NCBI RefSeq assembly: GCF_001632775.1 | Contig: NZ_CP015249.1 | Span: forward strand, 414,686 to 478,685 | DNA length: 64,000 bases | DNA from: Dokdonella koreensis DS-123 | GTDB lineage: Bacteria > Pseudomonadota > Gammaproteobacteria > Xanthomonadales > Rhodanobacteraceae | Reading direction: 5' to 3' | The notes under the pieces: generated by a model | Seen by the model: the letters and a program-made list of their open reading frames with translations, nothing else | The model's database searches: none | What the model was told of the DNA's origin: nothing | Translations under genes and position numbers: made by a program | Shown: positions 26,698-35,857 of the stretch, piece by piece | How the letters are laid out: each line of letters opens with the position of its first letter | Numbering within the stretch: position 1 is the stretch's first letter

Positions 26698-27420
26698 ATG
26701 ACCACACCGACCTGGCAGAACGATCCGGCCCATGCGCTGCGCATCGCGTCGGCGGAAGGAACCTTCGACGCCTACTTGGCGCGGCCGGACGCGGCACCCC
26801 GGCCCGCCGTGGTGGTCCTGCACGAGGTGTTCGGCGTCAATGCGGACCTGCGTGCGACCTGCGACGAGCTGGCGGCGGAAGGTTTCATCGCCCTGTGCCC
26901 GGAGCTGTTCTGGCGGCAGGCGCGCGGGGTGGACCTGTCGGTGCGGTCGAAGGAGGACTGGCTCAAGGGCATCGCCTATTACCAGGCGTTCGACCTCGAT
27001 GCCGGCGTCCGCGACGTCGAGGCGACGGTGGCGGCTGCGCGGGCGCTGCCTGGGGCCACCGGCAAGGTGGCCGTCATGGGCTTCTGCCTGGGCGGGCTGC
27101 TCACCTTCCTGGCGGCGGCGCGCACGCGGGTGGATGCGGCCGTGGCGTTCCACGGCGCCCGGACGGAAGAGTTCCTCGGCGAGGCGACGGACCTCGACGC
27201 GCCGCTGCAGATGCACCTGGCCGAAGCGGACGAGTTCATCCCGATGGATGCGCAGCGCGCGATCACGGCGGCGCTGGCGGGAAACCCGCGCGTCGAGATC
27301 CACAGCTATCCGGGTTGCCGGCATGCGTTCTCGCGGCACGGCGGCCTGCATTTCGACGCGGACGCGGCGCAGCTGTCGCGGGCGCGGACGCTCGCCTTCC
27401 TGCGTCGCCACCTGGCCTGA
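26698..27420 (+). CDS. Dienelactone hydrolase family protein
   Basis: The product has 240 residues. The alpha/beta-hydrolase core carries the Cys130 nucleophile in GFCLGG, a likely Asp in EADEFIP and His in PGCRHAF, the cysteine triad of dienelactone hydrolases. These enzymes open lactone rings such as dienelactone in catechol catabolism, but many family members act on other esters. A GGAGGGG site precedes the ATG. It is divergent from the GlxA-type regulator. Confidence 0.92.
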   Translation: MTTPTWQNDPAHALRIASAEGTFDAYLARPDAAPRPAVVVLHEVFGVNADLRATCDELAAEGFIALCPELFWRQARGVDLSVRSKEDWLKGIAYYQAFDLDAGVRDVEATVAAARALPGATGKVAVMGFCLGGLLTFLAAARTRVDAAVAFHGARTEEFLGEATDLDAPLQMHLAEADEFIPMDAQRAITAALAGNPRVEIHSYPGCRHAFSRHGGLHFDADAAQLSRARTLAFLRRHLA

Positions 27421-27636
27421 GCGGCGGCCATGTCCCGGGGGGCCGACGGTGCGGCATGCGACCTCCGGCCGGGCCGGCCAGCCGTCGGGGCGGAGCGATC
27501 GGCGAGGCGATGGCCGATGTAGTCTTGAGCGCCGTCCTGGCCCGGGCGCTCGATGTCGCGAGCGCGGTGCCGGCCGGTTGTCCGCTCGATCGACCCGACG
27601 TCCCGATGATCCCCGTCCGCTGAAAGGAACGCGCCC

Positions 27637-28458
27637 ATGAAAGAAGACAGCTTTGCAGGTCGTGGTGGCACCCGGATCTTTTTTCGCTCCTGGCATCCGC
27701 CGGCACCGCGGGCGGTGGTCGTGATCTGCCACGGCGTGAACGCCCACGGCGGGCAGTACGTCTGGGCGGCCGAGCAGCTGCAGGCGGCCGGCTTCGCGGT
27801 CTACGCGATCGACCTGCGCGGCCGCGGCCGCTCGGAAGGCGAGCGCTTCTACGTCGACGACATCGCCGACTACGTGGACGACCTCGGCACGCTGATCGAT
27901 CTCGCCAAGTCGCGCGAACCGGGCCTGCCGGTGTACCTGCTCGGTCACAGCGCCGGTGGCGTCGTCTCCTGCACCTACGCGCTCGATCGGCAGGCGGAAC
28001 TGGAGGGCCTGATCTGCGAGAGCTTCGCGTTCCAGGTGCCGGCGCCGGCGGTGGTGCTCGCCCTCATCAAGGGCCTTGCGCGCATCGCGCCGCGGCTGCC
28101 GGTGCTCAAGCTCAAGAACGCCGATTTCTCGCGCGATCCGGCTGCGGTGGCGGCGCTGGATGCCGATCCGCTGACGCAGGGCGAAGCGCAGCCGGCGAAG
28201 ACCGTGGCGGCGCTGGTGCGGGCCACCGAACGCATGCGCCGCGAGTTCCCGCGGATCACGCTGCCGGTCTTCATCCTGCACGGCACGGCGGACAAGGCGA
28301 CGGTACCGGCCGGCAGCCAGTTCTTCCACGCCACGGCCGGTTCGCGCGACAAGACGCTGCGGCTCTACGAAGGACACGCCCACGATCTGCTCAACGATCT
28401 CGGCAAGGAGGCCGTGATGGCCGACATCGTCGCCTGGATCGACGCGCGACTGCGCTGA
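27637..28458 (+). CDS. Alpha/beta hydrolase, monoacylglycerol lipase-like
   Basis: The product has 273 residues of the Hydrolase_4 / monoglyceride lipase type. The nucleophile is Ser105 in LGHSAGG, the acid lies in ILHGTADKATVP and the histidine in YEGHAHDLLND. An early HGVNAHGG motif would form the oxyanion hole. It probably cleaves monoacylglycerols or lysophospholipids in the cytoplasm. AAAGGAACG precedes the ATG. Confidence 0.9.
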   Translation: MKEDSFAGRGGTRIFFRSWHPPAPRAVVVICHGVNAHGGQYVWAAEQLQAAGFAVYAIDLRGRGRSEGERFYVDDIADYVDDLGTLIDLAKSREPGLPVYLLGHSAGGVVSCTYALDRQAELEGLICESFAFQVPAPAVVLALIKGLARIAPRLPVLKLKNADFSRDPAAVAALDADPLTQGEAQPAKTVAALVRATERMRREFPRITLPVFILHGTADKATVPAGSQFFHATAGSRDKTLRLYEGHAHDLLNDLGKEAVMADIVAWIDARLR

Positions 28459-28584
28459 CCGGGCCGGCGGGCCGGATACACCGGCCCCGTCGTCCGGTCG
28501 GGCGCCGGTCGCGAACCGGTGTCGCCGGACTGCGCTAGGCTCGGGACCCGACTGCATCGTTCTTCACCCACCCAGGAGTACGCC

Positions 28585-29412
28585 ATGCCTTTCGTCAAGA
28601 CCCAAGACGGTACCGAGATCTTCTACAAGGACTGGGGCACCGGACAGCCGCTGGTGTTCCACCACGGCTGGCCGCTGAGCGGGGATGACTGGGACGCCCA
28701 GATGATGTTCTTCCTGTCGAAGGGCTATCGGGTCATCGCCCATGATCGCCGCGGCCACGGACGCTCGTCGCAGACCGACAGCGGCAACGAGATGGACACC
28801 TACGCGGCGGACGTCGCCGCGCTGGCCGCGCACCTGGATCTCAAGGATGCGGTCCACATCGGCCACTCGACCGGCGGCGGCGAGGTGACGCGCTACGTGG
28901 CGCGTCACGGTGGCAACGGCCGGGTCGCCAAGGCGGTGCTGATCGGGGCGGTGCCGCCGGTCATGGTCAAGTCCGACGCCAATCCGGGCGGCCTGCCGCT
29001 GGAGGTGTTCGACGGCTTCCGCGCCGCGCTGGTCGCCAACCGCGCGCAGTTCTACGTCGACGTGCCGGCCGGGCCGTTCTACGGCTTCAACCGTCCGGGC
29101 GCGAAGGTGTCGCAGGGCGTCATCGACAATTGGTGGCGGCAGGGCATGGCGGGCGGCATCAAGGCGCACTACGACTGCATCAAGGCCTTCTCCGAAACCG
29201 ATTTCACCGAAGACCTCAAGGCGATCGAGGTGCCCACGCTGGTGATGCACGGCGACGACGACCAGATCGTGCCGATCGCCGATTCGGCGCTGCTGTCGGT
29301 CAAGCTGCTGAAGAAGGGAACGCTGAAGGTCTATCCGGGCCTGCCGCACGGCATGTGCACCACCCATCCGGACACGATCAACGCGGACTTGCTGGCCTTC
29401 ATCCAGTCCTGA
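28585..29412 (+). CDS. Alpha/beta hydrolase, arylesterase / non-haem chloroperoxidase type
   Basis: The product has 275 residues, close to Pseudomonas arylesterase, with [14 protein letters not shown] near residue 24, the nucleophile Ser95 in GHSTGGGE, Asp in HGDDDQIVP and His in GLPHGMC. The family hydrolyses aryl esters and can show perhydrolase or 'chloroperoxidase' side activity without a cofactor. A CAGGAG site precedes the ATG. Confidence 0.93.
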   Translation: MPFVKTQDGTEIFYKDWGTGQPLVFHHGWPLSGDDWDAQMMFFLSKGYRVIAHDRRGHGRSSQTDSGNEMDTYAADVAALAAHLDLKDAVHIGHSTGGGEVTRYVARHGGNGRVAKAVLIGAVPPVMVKSDANPGGLPLEVFDGFRAALVANRAQFYVDVPAGPFYGFNRPGAKVSQGVIDNWWRQGMAGGIKAHYDCIKAFSETDFTEDLKAIEVPTLVMHGDDDQIVPIADSALLSVKLLKKGTLKVYPGLPHGMCTTHPDTINADLLAFIQS

Positions 29413-29544
29413 CGGGAACGCAAGACGCGTGCCGCGCCCGGGGCAGCCCGGGCAGCCTGTACCGGAACCCCCGCCGCACGGCGTGCGGTGGGGTGAAACG
29501 GGATGCCGGTGCGCCGGCGCGCATCGGAGCGGAGGCCGGATCGC

Positions 29545-30000
29545 ATGCACTTGGTTTTCACCAAAGGCGCGGGCAAGCACGACCGCATGGCCGTGGTCCG
29601 CGCCGGCGTGCCGCAGGCGGCGATCGGCTGCCCCAAGCAAGGGATCATTCCGCACGACATGGTGCATTACGCGGTCGAGGTGACGCTGCACGCGCGCGGC
29701 TTCATCGCCCGTGTGGCTGCCGGCGAAGAGGCCGTGTTCCAGATGGTGCCGGAGGCGCAGAGCGACGGCGTCGAGCGGCTGGTGGAAGTGCTCCAGGCGG
29801 ATGGCTGGTCGGGTTGGACCGGTGCGCCGCAGGATCTGTTGGATCTCTATCACGTCACCTGCGAGGCACGCGGCTGTCCGCCGCTGGCCATCGGCATCGG
29901 TGATGTCGAAGCGGTCCGCGGGCGAGTGCTGGAACTGACCGCCCGATGGGCGTCGACGCCGGTCGGCGCGTCGCTGGCGCTGCCGTTTCCCGACGCCTAG
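29545..30000 (+). CDS. Hypothetical protein (151 aa)
   Basis: The product has 151 residues and is soluble, beginning MHLVFTKGAGKHDRMAVVRAG, then CPKQGIIPHDMVHYAVE and later LLDLYHVTCEARGCPPLAIG. These blocks look like a conserved uncharacterised family, but I cannot give it a name. The start follows a GGAG-containing stretch. No membrane segment is seen. Confidence 0.7.
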   Translation: MHLVFTKGAGKHDRMAVVRAGVPQAAIGCPKQGIIPHDMVHYAVEVTLHARGFIARVAAGEEAVFQMVPEAQSDGVERLVEVLQADGWSGWTGAPQDLLDLYHVTCEARGCPPLAIGIGDVEAVRGRVLELTARWASTPVGASLALPFPDA

Positions 30001-30014
30001 CCGGGCCTGCGAAG

Positions 30015-30045
30015 CCGCCTCGTCCGCCGTCGACGGAAGAGGCGG
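30015..30045. terminator. Hairpin between convergent genes
   Basis: CCGCCTC (30015-30021) and GAGGCGG (30039-30045) form a 7-bp stem with further pairing inside. It separates the plus-strand hypothetical gene from the minus-strand secreted protein and may serve both. There is no long T-run. Confidence 0.45.
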
Positions 30046-30061
30046 TTCGTCGGGGTGGGTC

Positions 30062-30799
30062 TCAGTCCACCGTGTACTGCTGCAGCGACACCGGCAGTCC
30101 GCTGCCCTCCACGACCATGATCAGCGACGAGAGGAAGTCGATGCTTGCGAACGTGACCGGTGCGGTCGCGCCGCAACCCGGCGCACGAATGAACGAGGGG
30201 TGCGTCTCGGCAGCGAGATTGTTGGCAGGATAGAACGACGGAACCGTATCGGCGCCGGCACCATTGGTCCATTCGACGACCAGGTTGCTGGCGGTGGTGT
30301 CGGCGATGGTGCCGGTGACCGGAATCGTGAAGCTGGTCGGCGCATTGCCGGCTGGTACCGAGAGCGGCATCGTCGCCGTGCCGATCGGTGTCAACGCGGC
30401 GAGCGGGATCGTGTCTTCCGGTGTCGATGCGGGAATCGTGTAGAGGTTGACCGTGATCGGCAACGCATCGCTGCCACCGGAGCCGCCGTCCCGGACGGCG
30501 ATCGTGACCGCGCTGACCGATGCGCTCGGCGCCGCACCGTGTTCGGCCAGGTAGAAGCGCCGGTAGAACGCGCTCTCGCTGGTTCCGGTTTCGTCGTCAT
30601 TGGGGCAGGAAACGCCCTCGGTGCCGGGCGTGTTGTCGGTCTGTTGCGAGATCGATGCCGCTCCCAGGGCAATCGGCGCGCCGCTCACGTCGGAAGGGGT
30701 GGTGCCCGCGGCGCCGCGGGTCCAGGTGGCGGCCGCTGCCGGGCCTGCCAATGCCGCCGCCACAGCCGTCGCGATGATCGAGAACGCCGTACTACGCAT
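30062..30799 (-). CDS. Secreted hypothetical protein (245 aa)
   Basis: The product has 245 residues with a signal peptide (FSIIATAVAAALAGPAAAA). The mature part is Thr/Ser/Pro-rich beta-type sequence with few charges and no recognised catalytic motif. It resembles extracellular proteins that describe an appendage or surface domain, but no family can be named. Confidence 0.65.
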   Translation of the reverse strand: MRSTAFSIIATAVAAALAGPAAAATWTRGAAGTTPSDVSGAPIALGAASISQQTDNTPGTEGVSCPNDDETGTSESAFYRRFYLAEHGAAPSASVSAVTIAVRDGGSGGSDALPITVNLYTIPASTPEDTIPLAALTPIGTATMPLSVPAGNAPTSFTIPVTGTIADTTASNLVVEWTNGAGADTVPSFYPANNLAAETHPSFIRAPGCGATAPVTFASIDFLSSLIMVVEGSGLPVSLQQYTVD

Positions 30800-31153
30800 G
30801 CTGATGCACTCCGAATGATGGGATAGGAAGCCCCATGGTCGAGGGCTGCACGGCGCCGGACAATGCGCAATCGAACACGCGCGCTACAGCGACCGGTACA
30901 TGCGACCGGGCCGGTACAGCGCACTGGACGGCGGTTCGGTCGGCCGAGGCATCGATCGGCCGGACAGGCAGGCGTTCCGTGTCGCAGGTCGACGCCGGGT
31001 GCGGGCGTCCGCGCACCGGCGCCATCGGCATCGTGCGCCCGGCGTGTGTGCCGGCGAAGGCGTACCATCCATCGGCCCGTCCCGCGGACGGACGGCCAGG
31101 CGGTCCCTGTCGGTCTTTCGGTCGTCCGCCCATGATCCCAAGGAGAACGCGTC
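30800..31153. other. Gene-free divergent region
   Basis: About 350 bases separate the secreted protein gene (minus) from the YCII-domain gene (plus). TACCAT around 31059 and an AAGGAG ribosome site just before 31154 belong to the plus-strand gene. No coding sequence or RNA gene is recognised. Confidence 0.5.
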
Positions 31154-31633
31154 ATGTCGTTGCGCAGCGGTGGAATCGTCCTGGCCCTCGCGTTCTTCGC
31201 CGCCGCCGCCGTTACCCCGGCCGGGGCCGATCCGGTCGCCGTGCCGGCCCATGACGCCGCGCTGGCCAAGGCGCTCGGTGCCGATGAGCTGGGCATGCGC
31301 AAGTACGTGCTCGTCGTGCTCAAGGCCGGCCCCAAGAAGATGCCGCCCGGCCCTGCGCGCGATGCGATGTTCAAGGGGCACTTCGCGAACATCCAGCGCC
31401 TGGCGGACCAGGGAAAGCTCGCCCTGGCCGGTCCGCTGGACGGCGTGGACGGCTGGCGTGGTCTCTTCGTCCTCGCCACCGACGATCCCGCAGAGGCCAA
31501 GCGCCACGTCGAGCAGGACCCGGTCGTCGCCAACGGCGAGATGGTGGCCGAGTACCACGTGTTCTACGGCTCGGCCGGATTGATGCTGGTCAACGAGACG
31601 CACAAGAAGATCGCGTCGAAGCAGGGGCCGTGA
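31154..31633 (+). CDS. Exported YCII (YciI-like) domain protein
   Basis: The product has 159 residues with a signal peptide (GIVLALAFFAAAAVTPAGA), unusual for the YCII fold, which is mostly cytoplasmic. The domain is seen in KYVLVVLKAGPKK, GHFANIQRLADQGKLALAGPLDG, GLFVLATDDPAEAKRHVEQDPVV and AEYHVFYG. The role is unknown. The next gene begins one base after its stop, so the two are translationally coupled. Confidence 0.82.
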   Translation: MSLRSGGIVLALAFFAAAAVTPAGADPVAVPAHDAALAKALGADELGMRKYVLVVLKAGPKKMPPGPARDAMFKGHFANIQRLADQGKLALAGPLDGVDGWRGLFVLATDDPAEAKRHVEQDPVVANGEMVAEYHVFYGSAGLMLVNETHKKIASKQGP

Positions 31634-31634
31634 T

Positions 31635-32057
31635 GTGAGTGTGCCGGGCACCACCCGAGGACGACCGGTAGCAGCGCTGCGACAAGTCGTCTCGGCGATG
31701 CTGCTCGTGGTCGGTCTCATCCACCTTCTGCCGTTGCCCGGCGTCCTCGGCGGTGAGCGGCTGGCCGCGCTCTACGGCCTGACCCTGGCCGATCCGAACC
31801 TCGAAATCCTGCTGCGGCATCGCGCGGTGCTGTTCGGCCTGCTCGGCGTGTTCCTGGTCGTCGCCGCGTTCCGGCGCGCGTACCAGTGGAGCGCCTTGGT
31901 GGCGGGCGTCGTCAGCGTCGTCTCGTTCCTCGGCCTGGCGTGGTCCGTCGCTGGCTACAATGCGCAGGTCGGGCGCGTCGTCACCGCGGATGTCGTCGCG
32001 CTGGCCTGTCTCGTCGTGGGCCTGGCGGCGCATGCGTACGCGAGCCGGGTGCGCTGA
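31635..32057 (+). CDS. Four-helix membrane protein (140 aa)
   Basis: The product has 140 residues from a GTG and about four membrane helices. Relatives are small integral membrane proteins of unknown function. It starts one base after the YCII-domain gene and 44 bases before the GNAT gene, suggesting one operon. Confidence 0.65.
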   Translation: MSVPGTTRGRPVAALRQVVSAMLLVVGLIHLLPLPGVLGGERLAALYGLTLADPNLEILLRHRAVLFGLLGVFLVVAAFRRAYQWSALVAGVVSVVSFLGLAWSVAGYNAQVGRVVTADVVALACLVVGLAAHAYASRVR

Positions 32058-32101
32058 CGACGCGTGTCATGGGTTCCGCAATGCGCGGCTCGGGGGCTGC
32101 A

Positions 32102-32551
32102 ATGAAGGTCATCTATCGGAAGGCGGTGCCGGACGACGCACCGGCCTGCATCGTCCTGCGCGGCAGGACGCGCGAGAACGCGTTCTCGGCCGAGCAGCTG
32201 CGCGCCGTGGGCGTCACGCTCGAAAGCTGGCGGTCGGGCATCGCCGACGATACCTTGCCGGGCTACGTGGCGCTGGCCGACGGCGTGCTGGCGGGCTACT
32301 GCTTCGGCGCGCGGGACACCGGGGAGATCGTCGTCCTCGCGCTGCTGCCGGACTACGAAGGCCGGGGCATCGGCAAGACGCTGCTGGGTCTCATGGTCGC
32401 GCAGTTCAAGGCGATGGGTCTGGAGCGGCTCTTTCTCGGCTGCTCGTCCAACCCGGCGGTCCGGTCCTATGGCTTCTACCGGCACCTGGGCTGGAGGCCC
32501 ACGGGAGCGGTCGACGGCCTGGGCGACGAGGTGCTGGAGTACGTTCCCTGA
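32102..32551 (+). CDS. GNAT family N-acetyltransferase
   Basis: The product has 149 residues with the GNAT fold. The acetyl-CoA binding motif A is VVLALLPDYEGRGIGKTLLGLMV and the C-terminal part has AVRSYGFYRHLGWRPTG. The substrate amine is unknown. The start used is the ATG before KVIYRKAVPDD; an in-frame extension upstream has no homology. Confidence 0.9.
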   Translation: MKVIYRKAVPDDAPACIVLRGRTRENAFSAEQLRAVGVTLESWRSGIADDTLPGYVALADGVLAGYCFGARDTGEIVVLALLPDYEGRGIGKTLLGLMVAQFKAMGLERLFLGCSSNPAVRSYGFYRHLGWRPTGAVDGLGDEVLEYVP

Positions 32552-32719
32552 CGGTACGACCCGGCTGGGGCTTGCCCGTGCAGGCAGGCGAGGCGCCGTG
32601 GCATGATCCGCTCGTCCGGCATCCGGGGGGCTCCCATGCGGCGGCTGGCCGCGCATGACGGACCTGCCGAATCCCGCTGACCGCACGACGACCGCCACCC
32701 ACGGCGGATAGAGGGCTCC

Positions 32720-33379
32720 ATGGCCATGCAGCGAGAGCGTTTGCGTCGTCCGGCGCTGGCGGTCCTGGCGATCCTCGCGGGATTCGGCGTATGCCTGCAG
32801 CTGTGGCTGTCGGTTCGCCTCGCCGCCAGCAACGGGCAATCCCTGGGCCAGGGCCTGGTGGCCTATTTCGGCTATTTCACCGTGCTCACCAACATCCTCG
32901 TGGCCTTGACCGCCGCGGCGAGCCTGGTCGCTTCGCCCGCGCGTCTCGTCCGCGGGCCCGGCAGCGGCAGCGTGCGCGGCTGCGCCACCACCGCGATCGT
33001 CCTGGTCGGGATCGCCTACCACCTGTTGCTGCGTCATATCTGGAGCCCGCAGGGCTGGCAATGGATCGCCGATATCACCCTGCACTACGCGGTGCCGCTG
33101 GCGGCGCTGGCGTGCTGGGTCGCGTTCCCGCCGCGCGAGCGATTGCCGGCCTGGGCGCCGCTGGCGTGGTGCGCGTATCCGGTGGCCTATTTCGTCTATG
33201 CGCTGGTGCGTGGCGCGCTGATCGGCAGCTACCCGTACCCGTTCATCGACGTGGACCAGCTCGGCTATGCTCGGGCGCTGGCGAACGCGGTCGGGCTCCT
33301 GGCCGGTTTCATCGTGCTGGGCTTCGCCGTCCGGGCGGTCGCCGCGGTACGCTCGCGGGCGGTGGCCACAGGTGCTTGA
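32720..33379 (+). CDS. Pr6Pr family membrane protein
   Basis: The product has 219 residues and six hydrophobic helices. The motifs YFGYFTVLTNILVALTA, VGIAYHLLLRHIWSPQGW, HYAVPLAALACWVAF and YPYPFIDVDQLGY match the Pr6Pr group of uncharacterised inner-membrane proteins. Confidence 0.85.
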   Translation: MAMQRERLRRPALAVLAILAGFGVCLQLWLSVRLAASNGQSLGQGLVAYFGYFTVLTNILVALTAAASLVASPARLVRGPGSGSVRGCATTAIVLVGIAYHLLLRHIWSPQGWQWIADITLHYAVPLAALACWVAFPPRERLPAWAPLAWCAYPVAYFVYALVRGALIGSYPYPFIDVDQLGYARALANAVGLLAGFIVLGFAVRAVAAVRSRAVATGA

Positions 33380-33470
33380 GGCGCCCCGATAGCCGGGGCG
33401 CGGATGCGGCGTTGGTCGTGCCGGCCGCCACTCGTCTTCCAAGGAGGCAGCCACGGGCTGCGATCGAACG

Positions 33471-33905
33471 ATGTCCTCATCCATCGGCAGGCAATCCCTC
33501 GCGCTGGTCGCGCTCGTCGTGCGGGACTACGACGAGGCGATCGATTTCTACGTCCGCGTCCTCGGCTTCACCCTGGTGGAGGACACCTACCTGCCGGACC
33601 AGGACAAGCGCTGGGTCGTGGTCGCGCCACCGGGCGCATCGGAGTCGCGCCTGCTTCTGGCCCGCGCGGTCGGTGACGAACAGGCTTCGCGCGTCGGCAA
33701 CCAGACCGGCGGCCGCGTGTTCCTTTTCCTCTACACCGACGATTTCTGGCGGGACTACCGGGCCTACAAGGCCCGCGGCGTGGTGTTCGTCCGCGAGCCG
33801 AACGAGCAGCGCTACGGGACCGTCGCGGTGTTCGCCGACCTCTACGGCACGCTCTGGGACCTGGTCCAGCCGCGGCAGTCGCAGGACGCCGCCGAAGAGG
33901 GGTGA
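33471..33905 (+). CDS. VOC family protein
   Basis: The product has 144 residues and a single VOC domain: LVALVVRDYDEAIDFYVRVLGFTLVEDT at the start, VFLFLYTDDFWRDYRAYKARGVVF in the middle and GTVAVFADLYGTLWDLVQP at the end. This variant is often annotated simply as glyoxalase. The ligand is unknown. Confidence 0.85.
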   Translation: MSSSIGRQSLALVALVVRDYDEAIDFYVRVLGFTLVEDTYLPDQDKRWVVVAPPGASESRLLLARAVGDEQASRVGNQTGGRVFLFLYTDDFWRDYRAYKARGVVFVREPNEQRYGTVAVFADLYGTLWDLVQPRQSQDAAEEG

Positions 33906-34126
33906 TCGCGCCGTGATCCGTCGCGCGCGCCGCGCGGGACCCCAGCGGCCGCTTGCCGCCGGCCGGCACCGTTCGCTACGCTAGCGCCCGCGCGCCCCGT
34001 CCGCGGCGCCGCCGTAAGCGTTCACGTCAACCAACGCGCCCACTGCCGCCGGCTGTCGCCGGGGCGGTACTCCTGGTCGATGCCGACGGGGAGGGCGCCT
34101 TGCTGGGTCGGCTTACGGAGCTTTTC

Positions 34127-34387
34127 ATGACTTCTTCTTCGCGTTTTCCCTTCGGCCTGCGCAAGCTGCCGGCACGCTATGCCGGTATCGTCATGCCGTT
34201 CTTCCTGTCGGTCCTGATGACCGCGATGGTCTCGCTGATCAGCACGCTGCGAAGCGTGGGCTGGAGCGAGGACGTGCTGCGGATGTGGCCCGGTGCCTGG
34301 GGCCTGTCGTGGCTGGTCGCGTTCCCGGTACTGCTGCTGGTCCTGCCGCTCGTGCGCAAGTTGACCGCACGGGTGGTGCAATCCTGA
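34127..34387 (+). CDS. DUF2798 family membrane protein
   Basis: The product has 86 residues and two membrane helices (YAGIVMPFFLSVLMTAMVSLIST and WLVAFPVLLLVLPLV). The pattern is that of DUF2798, small inner-membrane proteins of unknown function. A CGGAG site precedes the ATG. Confidence 0.82.
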   Translation: MTSSSRFPFGLRKLPARYAGIVMPFFLSVLMTAMVSLISTLRSVGWSEDVLRMWPGAWGLSWLVAFPVLLLVLPLVRKLTARVVQS

Positions 34388-34393
34388 GGGGTT

Positions 34394-34417
34394 CCCGGCG
34401 CCCGCGCGGGCGCCGGG
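34394..34417. terminator. Bidirectional GC-rich hairpin
   Basis: CCCGGCGCCC and GGGCGCCGGG form a perfect 10-bp stem with a GCGC loop, seven bases after the DUF2798 stop and between convergent genes. No T-run follows. Confidence 0.5.
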
Positions 34418-34572
34418 GATCGGTACCGAGTGCGGCTGCAGTCGTGGCCGCCGCCGACGATGGGCGAGCGTGTCCTTGCCGGTTTCCGGTGCGGTACTTT
34501 CGCGTTCCCGGACATGTTCTCGCGGTTGCCGATCCCGGACCCGGGCAGCAGGATGCGGCCGTCGCGGAATCG

Positions 34573-35478
34573 CTAACCGGCGGCCGATTCCAGCACCGGT
34601 GTGCCGGTTTCCAGCGCCGGTGCCGGTCCCGGCCGCAGGCCGGAGGCGGCCCAGGTCGATCGCGACCGCCGCGTCTCGGCGCGGATCGCACGATTGTGCG
34701 CAATCGATTCGGCCGTGGCGTAGCCGCGCGGATGGTCCAGGTGCACGACGATCGCGCGGTGGCGGATGCGGATGCCGCGAATGCCGCGATTGACCAGGCG
34801 CTCGCCGAACTCGCGGTCCTGGCCGCCGTAGCCCATGCGCTCGTCGAAACCGTTGACGGCGAGGATGTCGCTGCGCCAGCCCGAGGCGTTGTGGCCGTTC
34901 CAGCTGGCGCGGGCGGTGCTGAGCTGGTCCCAGACGCGGGCGCGCAGGCCGTGCACGCGGAGCTTGCGCGAGATGGCCGCATCGGTGCAGCCGTGGTGCC
35001 GCAGCCAGGTCGGATCGGCGAAGCGCCCCTGCACGATGTCCTCGGCATCGACCTGCTGCGAGGTCGTCATCGGCAGCTTGCAGTAGCCGCCGGAGAGGAA
35101 ACGCCCGGGGCGGCGCAGGGCTGCATGGGTGGCGACGAAGTCGGCGCGCGGGATGCAGTCGCCGTCGGAGAACACCAGGTAGTCGGTGCGGGCGGCCTCG
35201 ATCGCGCGATTGAGGATGACGCTCTTGCGGAACCCCTGGTCCGGGTGCCAGACGTGGACGACCGGGACCGGGAACGCGCTGGCCATGCGCTCGATCGCCT
35301 CGCTCGTGCGCGCGTCGCTGCCGTCGTCGGCGATCACCACCTCGAAGCTGCCGGCCGTCTGCGCGGCGTAGCCGAGCAGCGTCTTCTGGAGCCACGCGGG
35401 CTGGTTGTAGGTGGACAGGACGACACTGAGTTCGGTCCGGGGAGCGAGCGTTCCCCAGCGGCGGATCGTCGTGGACAT
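34573..35478 (-). CDS. Family 2 glycosyltransferase
   Basis: The product has 301 residues of GT-A fold. The N-terminus has LSVVLSTYNQPAWLQKTLLGY and VVIADDGSD, the metal-binding acidic motif is FSDGDCIPR, and the C-terminal half has MGYGGQDREFGERLVNRGIR, the galactosyltransferase-C type acceptor motif. It would transfer a sugar from a nucleotide donor at the cytoplasmic membrane, possibly in surface polysaccharide assembly. No other glycan genes are adjacent. Confidence 0.9.
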   Translation of the reverse strand: MSTTIRRWGTLAPRTELSVVLSTYNQPAWLQKTLLGYAAQTAGSFEVVIADDGSDARTSEAIERMASAFPVPVVHVWHPDQGFRKSVILNRAIEAARTDYLVFSDGDCIPRADFVATHAALRRPGRFLSGGYCKLPMTTSQQVDAEDIVQGRFADPTWLRHHGCTDAAISRKLRVHGLRARVWDQLSTARASWNGHNASGWRSDILAVNGFDERMGYGGQDREFGERLVNRGIRGIRIRHRAIVVHLDHPRGYATAESIAHNRAIRAETRRSRSTWAASGLRPGPAPALETGTPVLESAAG

Positions 35479-35586
35479 GCGGTCGTTTCGATCGATGAGC
35501 AGGACGGCAGGCTAGGCAGCGCCTGCGTCAGACCGATGACGCCGGGACGGCAGCGCGATGACCGGCCGCACCGGCGGATGCGTGCG

Positions 35587-35857
35587 CTAGGGCGTGTCAT
35601 CAATCCCCCGGTAGGCCGCGCCGTTCTTGCGTGCGTCCGTGACAAGGAAGAGGGAGGCAGTGGACGTCGGTCCACGCCCGAGCGATGACGCAGTCCCGGG
35701 CGCACGCAAGAGCGGCCCTACGGGTTGGCCCTGGAAAGCCGCCAGCGTGCGTTGCGCGGCTTGACCTGACGGCCAGTCAGGCGCGGCGCCACACACCACC
35801 CCCTGACGACTTTCCAGGGCCAACGCGACCTGCCGGGGGATTGATGACATGCCCTAG
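35587..35857. repeat. 271-bp MITE-like element, copy 1
   Basis: The element is bounded by 25-bp inverted termini (35587-35611 and 35833-35857, one mismatch), each ending in CTAG. Inside are two palindromic arms. Arm 1 pairs 35625-35635 with 35701-35711 and encloses a GTGGAC/GTCCAC hairpin. Arm 2 pairs 35724-35738 with 35810-35824 perfectly over 15 bp and encloses AAGCCGC/GCGGCTT and CTGAC/GTCAG hairpins. A second copy of the same length lies at 57402-57672. It encodes no transposase and lies between the GT2 gene and the HExxH gene. Confidence 0.9.

Noticed and set aside
35587-35850. An 87-residue minus-strand reading frame open in both copies of the 271-bp element (also 57402-57665)
   Set aside because: It uses terminal-repeat sequence for its start region and stop, runs through palindromic arms, and has no ribosome site or protein-like composition. 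It is open probably because the element is GC-rich.
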